From Bradyrhizobium sp. JYMT SZCCT0180 (GTDB lineage Bacteria; Pseudomonadota; Alphaproteobacteria; Rhizobiales; Xanthobacteraceae), in contig NZ_JAFCLZ010000004.1 of NCBI RefSeq assembly GCF_018130165.1, forward strand, positions 1 to 64,000: a stretch of 64,000 nt of DNA, in the 5' to 3' direction. Positions 18,493 through 27,891 of the stretch are shown here, one piece after another. The stretch's first letter is position 1; each line of letters begins with the position of its first letter. Made by a program: the position numbers and the translations under genes. The notes under the pieces were generated by a model. The model searched no databases. It was not told where the DNA came from and saw only the letters and a program-made list of their open reading frames with translations.

Positions 18493-19338
18493 TCAATGCG
18501 TTCGCAGCTCACGCTCGCGCTGGATCACTTCGGTTGCCAGTTTGAGATACGCATCGCTGCCGACGCATTTGAGATCGTAAACCAGGACCGGCTTGCCGTA
18601 GGACGGCGCCTCGGAGATGCGCACGTTGCGCGGGATCATGGTGTTGTAGACCTTGGCGCCCATGAACTGCCGGACGTCGGCGACGACCTGGTTCGACAAA
18701 TTGTTGCGCGAGTCGAACATGGTCAGCACGATGCCGTGGATCGACAGGTTCGGATTCAACGTCGAGCGCACCTGCTCTACGGTCTGCAGCAATTGCGACA
18801 GACCTTCGAGCGCGAAGAACTCACATTGCAGCGGCACCAGGATCGCGTCGGACGCCGCCATCGCGTTGACGGTGAGGAGGTTGAGCGACGGCGGGCAATC
18901 GATCAGCACATAGGTGTAATCGGATCCGGGCGCTGCATCGTTGTTCAGCGCCGCGATGGCGTCGCGCAGGCGGAAGGCGCGGCCGGGCGTCGTACCCAGT
19001 TCGAGTTCAAGGCCCGACAGATCCATCGTTGAAGCCGCGATATGCAGACGCGGCACGGCGGTCACCACGACTGCTTCGCGCAGCGGGGCTTCGCCGATCA
19101 AGACGTCATAGGTCGAGCAGTTGCGGTTGCGGCGATCGATGCCCAGGCCGGTGGAGGCGTTGCCCTGGGGATCGAGGTCGACGATCAGCACCCGCTCGCC
19201 AATCGCAGCGAGTGCGGTGCCAAGATTGATCGCGGTGGTAGTTTTGCCGACGCCGCCTTTCTGGTTGGCGAGCGACAAAATACGCGGATGGCCAGCCGGT
19301 GCGGTCGCCCTATCCTCTTGATATACCTCATCAATCAC
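18493..19338 (-). CDS. parA: Chromosome-partitioning ATPase ParA
   Basis: A 281-residue deviant Walker ATPase that forms the gradient pulling ParB-parS complexes poleward. The P-loop is KGGVGKTTT with signature lysines 27 and 32; Walker B-like VLIVDLDPQGNAS and VLIDCPPSLNLLT follow, with VPLQCEFFALEGLSQLL after. The start is GTG 19338, overlapping the end of rsmG by four bases, so translation is probably coupled. Together with parB and the four parS sites this is a complete parABS system. Confidence 0.97.
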   Translation of the reverse strand: MIDEVYQEDRATAPAGHPRILSLANQKGGVGKTTTAINLGTALAAIGERVLIVDLDPQGNASTGLGIDRRNRNCSTYDVLIGEAPLREAVVVTAVPRLHIAASTMDLSGLELELGTTPGRAFRLRDAIAALNNDAAPGSDYTYVLIDCPPSLNLLTVNAMAASDAILVPLQCEFFALEGLSQLLQTVEQVRSTLNPNLSIHGIVLTMFDSRNNLSNQVVADVRQFMGAKVYNTMIPRNVRISEAPSYGKPVLVYDLKCVGSDAYLKLATEVIQRERELRTH

Positions 19339-20000
19339 GTTCGTACCCCAGTGCCCAATGCGGCCTGATTGCGTCGCTCGATACGATCGAGTTCGACGAT
19401 CCAGCCGTGTCCGCCCGTGCGGCTGGAATGAAGTTGCGGCTTAATATTCCAATATTTAGTGGCTTCGGTCAATTCAGCCTCTACATCTTGGCCCTTTAGA
19501 AATAACGCTTTTGCGCCCTTTCCTACCAGCGGTTCCGCGAAACCGATGAGCTGATGTAACGGAGCCAGCGCCCGCGCAGTGACGCAATCGACAGGCCCGG
19601 CGATTCTATCCACGATATCCCCGATGTCAGCGAGATGCACGGTCCCGGCCGCCGAAGTCACACGAATTGCTTCGCGCAGGAACGCTGCTTTCTTGGCGTT
19701 GCGTTCGACCAGTTGAATGTTGGCGCCCGGTGTTTCCGCCAAAGCGCAGGCCAGGACCACGCCGGGAAAGCCACCGCCACTACCGAGATCGACCCACCTG
19801 GTCGCGCTCGGGGCCAGGCTCAAGAGCTGCAGCGAGTCGGCGATATGGCGGGTCCAGAGATGTGGAAGCGTCGACGGCGCCACCAGGTTTGTTTTCGCCT
19901 GCCATTCCCGTAGCAGGTCGACATAGCGATCCAGCCGCTCCTCTGTTTCACGTGAAACGGGGGTGAGGGCGAGGGCGGCGGCTTTGTCGGTGGTCGTCAT
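19335..20000 (-). CDS. rsmG: 16S rRNA (guanine527-N7)-methyltransferase
   Basis: A 221-residue SAM-dependent methyltransferase of the RsmG (GidB) family that modifies G527 of 16S rRNA; loss in other bacteria gives low-level streptomycin resistance. The SAM motif is VDLGSGGGFPGV, preceded by NLVAPSTLPHLWTRHIADSLQL and followed by LVERNAKKAAFLRE. The N-terminal codons for PVSRET encode a perfect parS 14-mer (19945-19958), so coding and segregation functions share bases. It overlaps parA by four bases and lies downstream of mnmG. Confidence 0.97.
   Translation of the reverse strand: MTTTDKAAALALTPVSRETEERLDRYVDLLREWQAKTNLVAPSTLPHLWTRHIADSLQLLSLAPSATRWVDLGSGGGFPGVVLACALAETPGANIQLVERNAKKAAFLREAIRVTSAAGTVHLADIGDIVDRIAGPVDCVTARALAPLHQLIGFAEPLVGKGAKALFLKGQDVEAELTEATKYWNIKPQLHSSRTGGHGWIVELDRIERRNQAALGTGVRT
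19945..19958. promoter_or_regulatory. parS: parS site 1 (inside rsmG)
   Basis: Perfect palindrome GTTTCACGTGAAAC, the ParB loading site conserved from Bacillus to Caulobacter. It is read in frame within the N-terminal codons of rsmG. Three more identical 14-mers follow at 20205, 22175 and 22217. Confidence 0.95.
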
Positions 20001-20056
20001 TGATTTCTGTCGATTGGGCGCATGGCGATTCGCTTGGATCCCGTCGGGCTAAAGCT

Positions 20057-20200
20057 GTCATTGCAAGCGAGGCGAAGCAATCCACCTCGCGAAGGGACGG
20101 GGCCCATCCTTCGAGACGGCCGCTTCGCGGCCTCCTCAGGATGAGGTGTGAGACCCTCATGGTGAGGAGCGCGGAACCGCGCGTCTCGAACCATGCGGCC
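20057..20200. repeat. Composite REP-like region between rsmG and mnmG
   Basis: The left part (GTCATTGCAAGCGAGGCGAAGCAATCCA) is a half-copy of the palindrome at 8905-8996. The right part has CATCCTTCGAGACGGCCGC, CCTCAGGATGAGG and GGTGAGGAGCGCGGAACCGCGCGTCTCGAACCATG, members of the CCTCATCCTGAGG family. It ends five bases before parS site 2. Confidence 0.7.
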
Positions 20201-20204
20201 CCCC

Positions 20205-20218
20205 GTTTCACGTGAAAC
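20205..20218. promoter_or_regulatory. parS: parS site 2 (mnmG-rsmG junction)
   Basis: Perfect GTTTCACGTGAAAC, three bases past the mnmG stop codon region and about 205 bases upstream of the rsmG start in the direction of transcription. Confidence 0.95.
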
Positions 20219-20221
20219 GTT

Positions 20222-22105
20222 TTACGCCGGCGCCTTCGAAGTCTTCCGCCGGGCTTCGCGCCGCAGATAGGCCGCCAGGATGCCGAGTGCGGCCGGGGTC
20301 AATCCATCCAGCCGACCCGCCTGCCCCACGGTCCGCGGCCGCGCCGCCTCAAGCTTTGAGCGCGCTTCATTCGAGAGACCGGGCACATCGGAATAATCGA
20401 TGTCGGTCAGAACCAGGCCCTCGTCGCGCCGGAAGGCGTCGACGTCGGCGGTCTGGCGCTTCAGATAGACGTCGTACTTGGCATCGATCTCAAGGTGGAC
20501 GGCGATCGCTGGGTCAATGGCTGATAGATCGGGCCAGATACCCTGCAGTGCGGACCATTCGATCTCAGGATAGGCGAGAAGCTCAAACGCCGAGCGGCGA
20601 TGGCCATCCCGGTTCAGCGCCAGGCCGTGCTTGCCGGCTTCGTTGGGAGTGATCGTCAGCGACTTGGCTAGCGACTTCGCGGCTTCGAGCGCGGTCATCT
20701 TGGCGCCGTGGCGCTGCGAACGCGCCTGCCCTACGCAACCCAAGGCGATCCCCTTGTCGGTCAGCCGCTGGTCCGCATTGTCCGCCCGCAGCGTCAGGCG
20801 ATACTCCGCCCGCGAAGTAAACATGCGATAGGGCTCGGATATCCCGCGGGTCACGAGATCATCGATCATCACGCCGAGGTAGCCGTCGGCACGGTCGAAC
20901 ACCACCGCATCGCCGCCGCTGGCGGACAGTGCCGCATTGAGTCCCGCAACAATTCCCTGTGCCGCGGCCTCTTCATAGCCGGTGGTGCCGTTGATCTGCC
21001 CGGCCAGGAACAGTCCCGGCAGCCGCTTGGCCTGCAGAGTTGGCTCCAACTCCCGGGGATCGACATGGTCGTATTCGATCGCATAGCCCGGACGGACCAT
21101 CCTGACCCGCTCAAGACCGGGAATGGTCGAGAGGATCGCAAGCTGGACCTCTTCCGGAAGCGAGGTCGAGATGCCGTTGGGATAGACGGTGGTGTCGTCC
21201 AGGCCTTCCGGCTCCAGGAAGATCTGATGGCCGTCGCGGTCGCCAAAGCGGACGATCTTGTCCTCGATGGAGGGGCAATAGCGCGGACCGCTGCTCTTGA
21301 TCTGGCCGGAGTACATCGGCGAGCGATGTACATTGGCCCGGATCACCTCATGGGTCGCCGGCGTGGTGCGGGTGATCCCGCATTCGATCTGTGGGGTCGT
21401 AATCCGGTCGGTCATCACCGAGAACGGCTCCGGCGGATCGTCGCCGGGCTGCATCTCGACCGCGGACCAGTCGATGGTCGTACCATCCAGCCGCGGCGGC
21501 GTACCGGTCTTGAGACGGCCGAGCTTGAAGCCGGCCCGCTCGAAGGAAGCCGAAAGTCCCATCGCCGGCGCCTCGCCGACCCGGCCCGCCGGCCAGTTCT
21601 TTTCGCCGAGATGGATCAGACCACGGAGGAAGGTCCCGGTGGTGATGACGACGGCACCGCAGCCAAGTTGGCGACCATCGCCGAGACGAATGCCGGTGAC
21701 ACGCCCGTTGGAAACGATCAGCTCGTCCGCCTCGCCTTCGACCACGCTCAGATTGGCGGTCTCGATGATCGCCGCCTGCATCGCGGCCGCATAGAGTTTG
21801 CGGTCAGCCTGGGCCCGCGGCCCCCGGACCGCCGGACCCTTGCGGCGGTTCAGCATCCGAAACTGGATCCCGCCGGCATCAGCGACCCGGCCCATCAGAC
21901 CATCGAGGGCGTCGACTTCACGGACCAGATGACCCTTGCCCAGGCCACCGATGGCGGGGTTGCAGGACATCGCGCCGACCGTCGCGAAACTGTGGGTCAC
22001 CAGCGCGGTCCTTGCGCCCATCCGGGCAGCGGCGCTCGCGGCCTCGCAGCCGGCATGGCCGCCGCCGATGACAATGACGTCGAAGGAATCTGGGCGCGAA
22101 ATCAT
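20222..22105 (-). CDS. mnmG: tRNA uridine-5-carboxymethylaminomethyl modification enzyme MnmG
   Basis: A 627-residue FAD enzyme that, with MnmE, installs the cmnm5 group on wobble U34 of several tRNAs. The N-terminal dinucleotide fold shows [19 protein letters not shown]. The family-specific blocks [46 protein letters not shown] and [23 protein letters not shown] are all present, as is the C-terminal GIAxxYL-like helical domain ([12 protein letters not shown]). Length is standard. It is the middle gene of mnmE-mnmG-rsmG-parA, all on the minus strand. Confidence 0.98.
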   Translation of the reverse strand: MISRPDSFDVIVIGGGHAGCEAASAAARMGARTALVTHSFATVGAMSCNPAIGGLGKGHLVREVDALDGLMGRVADAGGIQFRMLNRRKGPAVRGPRAQADRKLYAAAMQAAIIETANLSVVEGEADELIVSNGRVTGIRLGDGRQLGCGAVVITTGTFLRGLIHLGEKNWPAGRVGEAPAMGLSASFERAGFKLGRLKTGTPPRLDGTTIDWSAVEMQPGDDPPEPFSVMTDRITTPQIECGITRTTPATHEVIRANVHRSPMYSGQIKSSGPRYCPSIEDKIVRFGDRDGHQIFLEPEGLDDTTVYPNGISTSLPEEVQLAILSTIPGLERVRMVRPGYAIEYDHVDPRELEPTLQAKRLPGLFLAGQINGTTGYEEAAAQGIVAGLNAALSASGGDAVVFDRADGYLGVMIDDLVTRGISEPYRMFTSRAEYRLTLRADNADQRLTDKGIALGCVGQARSQRHGAKMTALEAAKSLAKSLTITPNEAGKHGLALNRDGHRRSAFELLAYPEIEWSALQGIWPDLSAIDPAIAVHLEIDAKYDVYLKRQTADVDAFRRDEGLVLTDIDYSDVPGLSNEARSKLEAARPRTVGQAGRLDGLTPAALGILAAYLRREARRKTSKAPA

Positions 22106-22174
22106 GACGGACTTCTATCGCGGAGTCAGAAATCGCGGAAGCGGGAAGTTGCGGGAAATTGAAGGAATGGATCT

Positions 22175-22188
22175 GTTTCACGTGAAAC
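22175..22188. promoter_or_regulatory. parS: parS site 3 (mnmE-mnmG gap)
   Basis: Perfect GTTTCACGTGAAAC in the 167-base gap between mnmE and mnmG, 42 bases from site 4 start to start (about four helical turns, so both face the same side of the DNA). Confidence 0.95.
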
Positions 22189-22216
22189 AGCCGGCTCCAG
22201 CGGCGCCTTAGAAAGT

Positions 22217-22230
22217 GTTTCACGTGAAAC
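22217..22230. promoter_or_regulatory. parS: parS site 4 (mnmE-mnmG gap)
   Basis: Perfect GTTTCACGTGAAAC, flanked as TGTTTCACGTGAAACA, the full 16-base consensus. It lies 43 bases downstream of the mnmE stop in the direction of transcription. Confidence 0.95.
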
Positions 22231-22272
22231 AGGTTGACCATGAAATGAATGAAATACTAGCAATAAGAAATA

Positions 22273-23604
22273 TTACTTTCCTACACAGAATTCCCGGAAG
22301 ATCACGTCGAGGATGTCCTCGACATCGACGCGCCCCAGCAGCCGCCCAAGGGAATGCGCGGCGACGCGTAGCTCCTCGGCCGCCAGTTCCTCGCCCTCCC
22401 CGACCACAGCAATGCTGCGCTGCAATGAAAGCGCCGCCTGTTCCAGCAACTGACGCTGTCGGGTCCGGCTGATCAATCCGCCCTCGCTGGCCCCAAAATA
22501 ATCCTGCGCGAACTGGACCAGGGCCGCGATCAGCTCGGGAAGCCCATCCCCGCCCCTGGCCGAAATCGCAAACTCGCCCCGGTCCGAAACCTCGGCCAAT
22601 GGCCGACTGGCCGGATCCAGGTCGATCTTGTTGCGCACGCGCCAGACCGGCGCGGTGCCGGCGTGATCGATTCTCGCGTCCGCCCGGTCGGCAAGCCACA
22701 GCACCAGATCGGCCTCCGCGGCACGAGCCCGCGCGCGACGCACACCCTCCTGCTCCACCGGATCGTCGGTCTCGCGAATGCCGGCGGTGTCGATGACGGT
22801 CACCGGATAACCGTCGAGATCGAGCTGCACCTCGATGACGTCGCGCGTGGTGCCGGCGTGCGGCGATACGATTGCCACCTCGCGCCGCACCAGCTGATTC
22901 ATCAAGGTCGACTTGCCGACATTCGGGGGACCCGCGATCGCCACCACGAGACCATCGCGCAGCCGTTCACTTTGGCCCTGTGCCGCAAGGACTTCTTCGA
23001 TCTCGCCCAGTAGCGCCTTGATCTTCACCAGCGCCGGCGCGATCAATTCCGCAGGCACATCGCCCTCATCCGAAAAATCGATGCCGGCTTCGATCAGCGC
23101 TGACGCCTCGATGATGCGCCCGCGCCAGTCGCGCGCCCTGTCGCCGAGCAATCCCTTGAGCTGACGTAGCGCCTGGCGCCGTTGCCGGTCGGTGTCGGCG
23201 TGAATGAGATCGTCGAGACCCTCGGCCTCGGTCAGATCGAGCTTGCCGTTCTCGAACGCCCGGCGGGTGAATTCCCCAGGCTCCGCAGCGCGCATGTTTT
23301 CATGGGCAGCCAGCGCCCCAAAGATCGAGGCCAGCACGGCCCGTCCGCCATGGACGTGGAACTCGGCGACGTCCTCGCCGGTGGCGCTCGCCGGTCCCGG
23401 GAACCAGAGCACCACCGAATCGTCCAATGGCTGACCGCTGACGTCGCGGAGCAGCATCCGGGTCGCCGTCCGCGCCGGCGGGATTGTGCCCCCCAGCGCC
23501 GTTAACGCCGGACCCGCTCCCGGCCCCGACACCCGCACAATGGCGATCGCGCTCGGCGCACGGCCCGACGACAGCGCAAAAATGGTCTGATCCCGCGGAT
23601 GCAT
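22273..23604 (-). CDS. mnmE: tRNA modification GTPase MnmE
   Basis: A 443-residue GTPase partner of MnmG. The N-terminal THF-binding domain begins [22 protein letters not shown]. The G domain is inserted in the helical domain, with G1 GPPNVGKST, a G2 region TTRD and G3 DTAGIRET; the G4 segment reads RNKID. The protein ends in FCVGK, the conserved C-x-G-K tail needed for tRNA modification. No frameshift or missing motif. It is the first gene of the minus-strand mnmE-mnmG-rsmG-parA run. Confidence 0.98.
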   Translation of the reverse strand: MHPRDQTIFALSSGRAPSAIAIVRVSGPGAGPALTALGGTIPPARTATRMLLRDVSGQPLDDSVVLWFPGPASATGEDVAEFHVHGGRAVLASIFGALAAHENMRAAEPGEFTRRAFENGKLDLTEAEGLDDLIHADTDRQRRQALRQLKGLLGDRARDWRGRIIEASALIEAGIDFSDEGDVPAELIAPALVKIKALLGEIEEVLAAQGQSERLRDGLVVAIAGPPNVGKSTLMNQLVRREVAIVSPHAGTTRDVIEVQLDLDGYPVTVIDTAGIRETDDPVEQEGVRRARARAAEADLVLWLADRADARIDHAGTAPVWRVRNKIDLDPASRPLAEVSDRGEFAISARGGDGLPELIAALVQFAQDYFGASEGGLISRTRQRQLLEQAALSLQRSIAVVGEGEELAAEELRVAAHSLGRLLGRVDVEDILDVIFREFCVGK

Positions 23605-23877
23605 CGCCTATTTGTGCAGGAGTGCTTGAAAAGGCAACGCAATTTGAGTTTGGGAGCTCCGCCAAGCAGACAGCGAAATCCGCCGTACCAGCTCCGTTTG
23701 CTGCAGCAATGGCGCAGCAAATTTGCCGCTAAAACCCGTGACCTAGTTGGGTTTCGCAGCTCACAATCACTAAACCCAATAATATCAAATACTTATCTGA
23801 ACCTCACGGATCAACGCGCGCGTGGAGCCGTGCTGCACCTTTGCTGCAGCGATTGCTGCAACATACAGGGCAACGAA
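23605..23877. other. Intergenic region between rho and mnmE, no gene seen
   Basis: About 270 bases upstream of mnmE. It includes an AT-rich stretch near 23762-23800 (AATAATATCAAATACTTATC), a candidate place for the mnmE promoter, and repeated TGCTGCA words near 23695 and 23830-23861. The short frames across it show no domain or good ribosome site. Confidence 0.5.
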
Positions 23878-23907
23878 AAGGGCGCCCCATCTGCACAAGG
23901 CGCCCTT
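23878..23907 (-). terminator. Candidate intrinsic terminator after rho
   Basis: Hairpin AAGGGCGCC / GGCGCCCTT with a 12-base loop, 21 bases beyond the rho stop on the minus strand, followed by TTTC on that strand. The stem is nine perfect pairs; the U-tract is short. Position and symmetry make it a plausible terminator for the rho transcript. Confidence 0.65.
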
Positions 23908-23927
23908 CCCTAACCTCGCCTGACGGA

Positions 23928-25193
23928 TCAGGTGTTCATCGAATCGAAGAATTCCGAGTTGTTCTTGGTGTTGCGGAGCTTGTCGAGCAGGAAGTCGATC
24001 GCGTCCATGGTGCCCATCGGATTGAGGATCCGGCGCAGCACGTACATTTTCTTGAGCAGCTGCGGATCGGTGATGAGCTCTTCCTTGCGGGTGCCGGAGC
24101 GCGAGATGTCGATCGCCGGGAAGGTCCGCTTATCGGAAACCTTGCGATCCAGGATCAGTTCGGAGTTACCGGTGCCCTTGAACTCTTCGAAGATAACTTC
24201 GTCCATTCGGCTGCCGGTATCGACCAGCGCGGTCGCGATGATGGTGAGCGAACCGCCCTCCTCGATGTTACGGGCGGCACCGAAGAAGCGCTTCGGCCGC
24301 TGCAGCGCATTGGCGTCGACACCGCCGGTCAGCACCTTGCCGGATGACGGCACCACGGTGTTGTAGGCGCGGCCCAGACGCGTGATCGAGTCGAGCAGGA
24401 TCACGACGTCGCGGCCGTGTTCGACCAGCCGTTTTGCTTTTTCGATCACCATCTCGGCGACCTGGACGTGACGCACGGCGGGCTCGTCGAAGGTCGACGA
24501 GACGACCTCGCCCTTCACCGAACGCTGCATGTCCGTGACTTCTTCCGGACGTTCGTCGATCAGAAGCACGATCAGGTAGCATTCAGGATGATTTGCGGTG
24601 ATCGAGTGCGCGATGTTCTGCATCAGCACGGTTTTACCGGTGCGCGGCGGCGCCACGATCAGGGCGCGCTGGCCTTTGCCGATCGGGGCAACGATGTCGA
24701 TAACCCTTGCAGAAAGGTCTTTTCGCGTCGGATCCTCGAGTTCGAGGCGGAAGCGCTGGTCCGGAAACAGCGGCGTCAGATTGTCGAAATTGACCTTGTG
24801 CTTGGACTTTTCCGGGTCTTCGAAATTGAGCGTGTTGACCTTGAGCAGCGCGAAGTAGCGTTCGCCTTCTTTCGGGCTGCGGATGTGGCCTTCGATGGTG
24901 TCGCCGGTGCGAAGGCCGAAGCGGCGGATCTGCGAGGGCGAGACGTAGATATCGTCCGGGCCGGGCAGGTAATTGGCGTCCGGCGAGCGCAGGAAGCCGA
25001 AGCCGTCGGAGAGAACCTCAACGACACCCTCGCCGATAATGTCGGTCTCCTGGATCGCAAGCTGTTTGAGGATAGCGAACATCAGCTCCTGCTTGCGCAT
25101 GGTGCTGGCATTTTCGACCCCGTTCTCTTCCGCGAACGAGACGAGCTCGGCCGGCGTTTTTGCTTTGAGGTCTTGGAGTTTCATTTCCCGCAT
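23928..25193 (-). CDS. rho: Transcription termination factor Rho
   Basis: A 421-residue hexameric RNA helicase that ends transcription. Order: N-terminal helical domain ([18 protein letters not shown]), cold-shock-like RNA-binding domain with [32 protein letters not shown], then the RecA-like motor with Walker [11 protein letters not shown], Walker [17 protein letters not shown] and the Q-loop region [20 protein letters not shown]. Translation may begin at 25193 or at the ATG three codons on (MKLQDLK). It lacks the long insertions of actinobacterial Rho. hemJ lies 254 bases upstream on the same strand. Confidence 0.98.
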   Translation of the reverse strand: MREMKLQDLKAKTPAELVSFAEENGVENASTMRKQELMFAILKQLAIQETDIIGEGVVEVLSDGFGFLRSPDANYLPGPDDIYVSPSQIRRFGLRTGDTIEGHIRSPKEGERYFALLKVNTLNFEDPEKSKHKVNFDNLTPLFPDQRFRLELEDPTRKDLSARVIDIVAPIGKGQRALIVAPPRTGKTVLMQNIAHSITANHPECYLIVLLIDERPEEVTDMQRSVKGEVVSSTFDEPAVRHVQVAEMVIEKAKRLVEHGRDVVILLDSITRLGRAYNTVVPSSGKVLTGGVDANALQRPKRFFGAARNIEEGGSLTIIATALVDTGSRMDEVIFEEFKGTGNSELILDRKVSDKRTFPAIDISRSGTRKEELITDPQLLKKMYVLRRILNPMGTMDAIDFLLDKLRNTKNNSEFFDSMNT

Positions 25194-25447
25194 TGGGGTG
25201 GTCCTGTGGAGAATAACTAGAGGAGGGGTGCTAGGCTTTTAGGAAAAGCGGACACGAAAAACGGAAGGTCCGCAGGTCTAAGCGAGGAAAGTGCCGGTGA
25301 GGCTTCAAACCTGATGCGGTGGCCGGCTCAACGAGGAGACCGGGACACAACCACATCCGCCTGCGTGGGGTGGGATCTGGCTAATATAGAAAATCGCCCG
25401 GCGCTCCGCAAGCAGGCCTGAAGTACTCCTCGCGCCTAAAAGGCCGC

Positions 25448-25894
25448 CTAGAACGGCTTGACCACGACCAGAATTACGATCCCGATCATCAGAACAGTCG
25501 GTACCTCATTGATAATACGATAGAATTTATGATCACGCGTATTCCTGTCGGCGGCAAAATCCTTCACCCAGCGCGAAAAAAAGCCGTGGACGCCGGACAG
25601 CACGATTACCAGCGCGAATTTGGCGTGAAACCAGCCGGACATGTACCAATGTCCGCTCCAGGCCAGATACAGCCCGGCCAGCCAGGTGATCATCATCGCC
25701 GGGTTGATGATCGCTTTCAGCAGCCTCCGTTCCATCACCTTGAAGGTCTCGGATTGCTTCGATCCGACCTCGGCCTCGCAATGATAGACGAACAGCCGCG
25801 GCAGATAGAGCATGCCGGCCATCCAGGAGATGACCGCAATCACATGCAGTGCCTTGATCCACGGGTACGCCGTGATCGTGATCCATTCGTACAT
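25448..25894 (-). CDS. hemJ: Protoporphyrinogen oxidase HemJ
   Basis: A 148-residue, four-helix integral membrane protein of the HemJ (former UPF0093) family, which oxidises protoporphyrinogen IX in heme synthesis. Family features are the ALHVIAVISWMAGMLYLPRLFVYH segment with its conserved His, ERRLLKAIINPAMMITWLAGLYLAW, WFHAKFALVIVLSGVHGFFSRW, and a C-terminal helix ILVVVKPF. ATG 25894 (MYEWITI) fits the family start better than 25915. The companion hemE, often next door in alphaproteobacteria, is not in the window. Confidence 0.93.
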   Translation of the reverse strand: MYEWITITAYPWIKALHVIAVISWMAGMLYLPRLFVYHCEAEVGSKQSETFKVMERRLLKAIINPAMMITWLAGLYLAWSGHWYMSGWFHAKFALVIVLSGVHGFFSRWVKDFAADRNTRDHKFYRIINEVPTVLMIGIVILVVVKPF

Positions 25895-25915
25895 CGCGCG
25901 TCGCCTCGTCCTCAT

Positions 25916-26344
25916 CGCCGCTTGGAACGTTCAGACGCTCTCAGCATTGCCTGAAAAGCTTCCGCCAGCGTGGGACGGAGACATATCCTCATGCACCGCT
26001 TCTCTAAACTAATATTTTTAGAATCTTAGGTTTGAGTCTAAGTAGCGGTGAATTGGACTCACAACAAACCGTCCCGCAGTTCTCCCGGCTTGTTCACATC
26101 CATCACCATTTCTGCAAGAGAATTGGATTGTTCGAATAACACCCCTTGCATCAAATGCTTGCGCCGATTTATCGGCAGCTTATGCAGAGACAAATCCACA
26201 TATTCTCACTATCGTTCGGATCAGGGATCTGACTTATCCTTTTGGGAGCCCTGTGTAGAAAAAGCCGGGTTATCCCCGAGAGGGCGATCCAGGGCCAAAT
26301 CTCTGGGCTAAGGTCCACAAGGATTCACAGGATACACAGGGGTT
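25916..26344. other. oriC: Candidate chromosomal replication origin (oriC)
   Basis: A gap without a credible gene between divergent hemJ and ppsR, AT-richer than its surroundings. It contains 9-mers close to the DnaA box TTATNCACA: AAATCCACA (26192), TTCTACACA on the minus strand (26252-26260), and three in tandem, AGGTCCACA (26311), GGATTCACA (26321), GGATACACA (26330); TTATCC cores lie at 26234 and 26270. Four GANTC (CcrM-type) sites fall at 26021, 26034, 26056 and 26322. An AT-rich patch near 26003-26041 could be the unwinding element. In Caulobacter the origin lies between hemE and a DUF299 (ppsR-type) gene, and here the ppsR side is conserved. Origin function is inferred. Confidence 0.65.
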
Positions 26345-26347
26345 TTG

Positions 26348-27187
26348 GTGCCCACGACCGGCAATTATTTTCACCTTCATCTGGTCTCCGATTCGACCGG
26401 TGAGACGCTGATCACCGTGGCGCGCGCGGTGGCCGCGCAGTACGCCAACGTCAGCGCGGTCGAACATGTCTATCCCTTGGTGCGCAGCCAGAAGCAGCTC
26501 GACCGTGTGCTCGATGAGATCGAGGAAGCGCCGGGCATCGTGCTTTTCACGCTGCTGGAAAAGGATCTGGTTGGCCGGCTCGAGACCAAGTGCAAGGACA
26601 TCAACATCCCGAGCCTGTCGATCATCGGGCCGGTGATGCAATTGTTCGAAGCCTATCTCGGTGCGGCCACGACGGGACGCGTCGGCGCCCAGCACGTGCT
26701 CAATGCCGAATATTTCAAGCGCATCGACGCGCTGAATTACACGATGATCCATGACGACGGGCAGCATGTGGAAGGCCTCGAAGACGCTGACATCGTGTTG
26801 GTCGGCGTATCCCGTACGTCAAAGACGCCAACCTCGATCTATCTTGCCAACCGCGGCATCCGCACCGCGAATGTCCCGCTGGTGCCCGGTATTCCGGCGC
26901 CGCATCAGTTGGAGACGCTGAAGAAGCCGCTGGTGGTCAGCCTCCACGCGACGCCGGAGCGCCTGATTCAGGTTCGGCAAAACCGGCTCCTGAGCATGGG
27001 CGCCGATTCCGGCAATGACGATTATATCGATCGCCAATCCGTCACCGATGAAGTGGCGTATGCGCGGCGGCTCAGTGCCAAGTTCGGCTGGGCGCAGCTC
27101 GACGTGACGCGGCGGTCGATCGAGGAAACCGCGGCCGCGATCCTGAAACTTTTCACCGACCGGCAGCGGCAACGGCTTCCGGAATGA
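26348..27187 (+). CDS. ppsR: Pyruvate, phosphate dikinase regulatory protein (DUF299)
   Basis: A 279-residue bifunctional kinase/pyrophosphorylase of the DUF299 family, which inactivates and reactivates PPDK or PEP synthetase by threonine phosphorylation. Typical blocks are [14 protein letters not shown] at the N-terminus, [12 protein letters not shown], and the nucleotide-binding [16 protein letters not shown]. The start has no ATG: GTG 26348 or TTG 26345. The candidate oriC boxes abut this start. It heads the plus-strand run to maf and coaE. Confidence 0.95.
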   Translation: MPTTGNYFHLHLVSDSTGETLITVARAVAAQYANVSAVEHVYPLVRSQKQLDRVLDEIEEAPGIVLFTLLEKDLVGRLETKCKDINIPSLSIIGPVMQLFEAYLGAATTGRVGAQHVLNAEYFKRIDALNYTMIHDDGQHVEGLEDADIVLVGVSRTSKTPTSIYLANRGIRTANVPLVPGIPAPHQLETLKKPLVVSLHATPERLIQVRQNRLLSMGADSGNDDYIDRQSVTDEVAYARRLSAKFGWAQLDVTRRSIEETAAAILKLFTDRQRQRLPE

Positions 27188-27191
27188 AACC

Positions 27192-27243
27192 AGAGCGTTT
27201 TCCAGCGAAGTGGACCCCGGTTCGCGTCAAGAAAACGCGTCAA
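27192..27243. repeat. Dispersed ~50-bp repeat (AGAGCGTTTTC...AAAACGCGTCAA)
   Basis: A copy of a short repeat also at 28522-28571 (opposite orientation) and 53394-53445. The consensus reads AGAGCGTTTTC, GCGAAGTGGA, CCGGTTCGCGT, AAGAAAACGCGTCAA; the ends GCGTTTTC and GAAAACGC form a short inverted pair. It fills the ppsR-maf gap. Confidence 0.8.
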
Positions 27244-27260
27244 AACAACAATCGTCGGCT

Positions 27261-27869
27261 ATGAGCATCTGGCTTGGAAAAGACCCGCTGGTACTGGCTT
27301 CGCAGAGTCGCGCGCGGCAGATGCTGCTGGCCAACGCCGGCATCTCCTTCGAAGCTGTTCCGGCCGATATCGACGAGCGCGCCGTGCAAAAGAATTCCGG
27401 GCTTGTCGCACCCGGCGAGATCGCAAAATTGCTGGCGCGGGAAAAGGCGCTGTGGGTCTCGCGGCAAAAACCCGGCCGCTACGTCGTCGGTGCCGACCAG
27501 ACGCTCGCACTCGGAGACCGGTTGTTCAGCAAGCCCGCCGGGCGCGCCGCAGCAGCGGAGCAATTGGGTTTGCTCGCCGGCAAGCGCCACGAATTGCATT
27601 CGGCATTTGCCGTTGCCCGCGACGGCAAGATACTGTCCGGAGATATTAGCGTTGCACACATGACCATGCGATCTCTCAACAAGGACGAAATCGAGGCCTA
27701 TCTGGACCAGGCGGGAGAGGCGGTAACGACCAGCGTCGGCGCCTATCAGCTGGAAGGCCTCGGCGTGCATCTGTTCGGGCGTATCGAAGGCGATCACTTT
27801 ACTATCCTCGGCCTGCCGCTGCTGCCGCTGCTCGCATTTTTGCGCAGCGAACGGCTGCTTGGTGTCTGA
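27261..27869 (+). CDS. maf: Maf-family nucleoside triphosphate pyrophosphatase
   Basis: A 202-residue Maf/YceF/YhdE-type house-cleaning NTP pyrophosphatase. It shows LVLASQSRARQMLLANAGI (the S-x-S-x-R substrate loop), VVGADQTLALGDRLFSKP, and SVGAYQLEGLGVHLFGRIEGDHFTILGLPL with the catalytic EG...D region. ATG 27261 gives the family start; the longer frame would run into the dispersed repeat. Because the members differ in preference (dTTP/UTP versus 7-methyl-GTP), substrate is left open. coaE follows 22 bases on. Confidence 0.93.
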   Translation: MSIWLGKDPLVLASQSRARQMLLANAGISFEAVPADIDERAVQKNSGLVAPGEIAKLLAREKALWVSRQKPGRYVVGADQTLALGDRLFSKPAGRAAAAEQLGLLAGKRHELHSAFAVARDGKILSGDISVAHMTMRSLNKDEIEAYLDQAGEAVTTSVGAYQLEGLGVHLFGRIEGDHFTILGLPLLPLLAFLRSERLLGV

Positions 27870-27891
27870 GCCTCAAACAACGGCAATCTGA

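Noticed and set aside
20708..22162. 484-residue plus-strand frame over mnmG
   Set aside because: Antisense shadow of mnmG; composition without domain signs.
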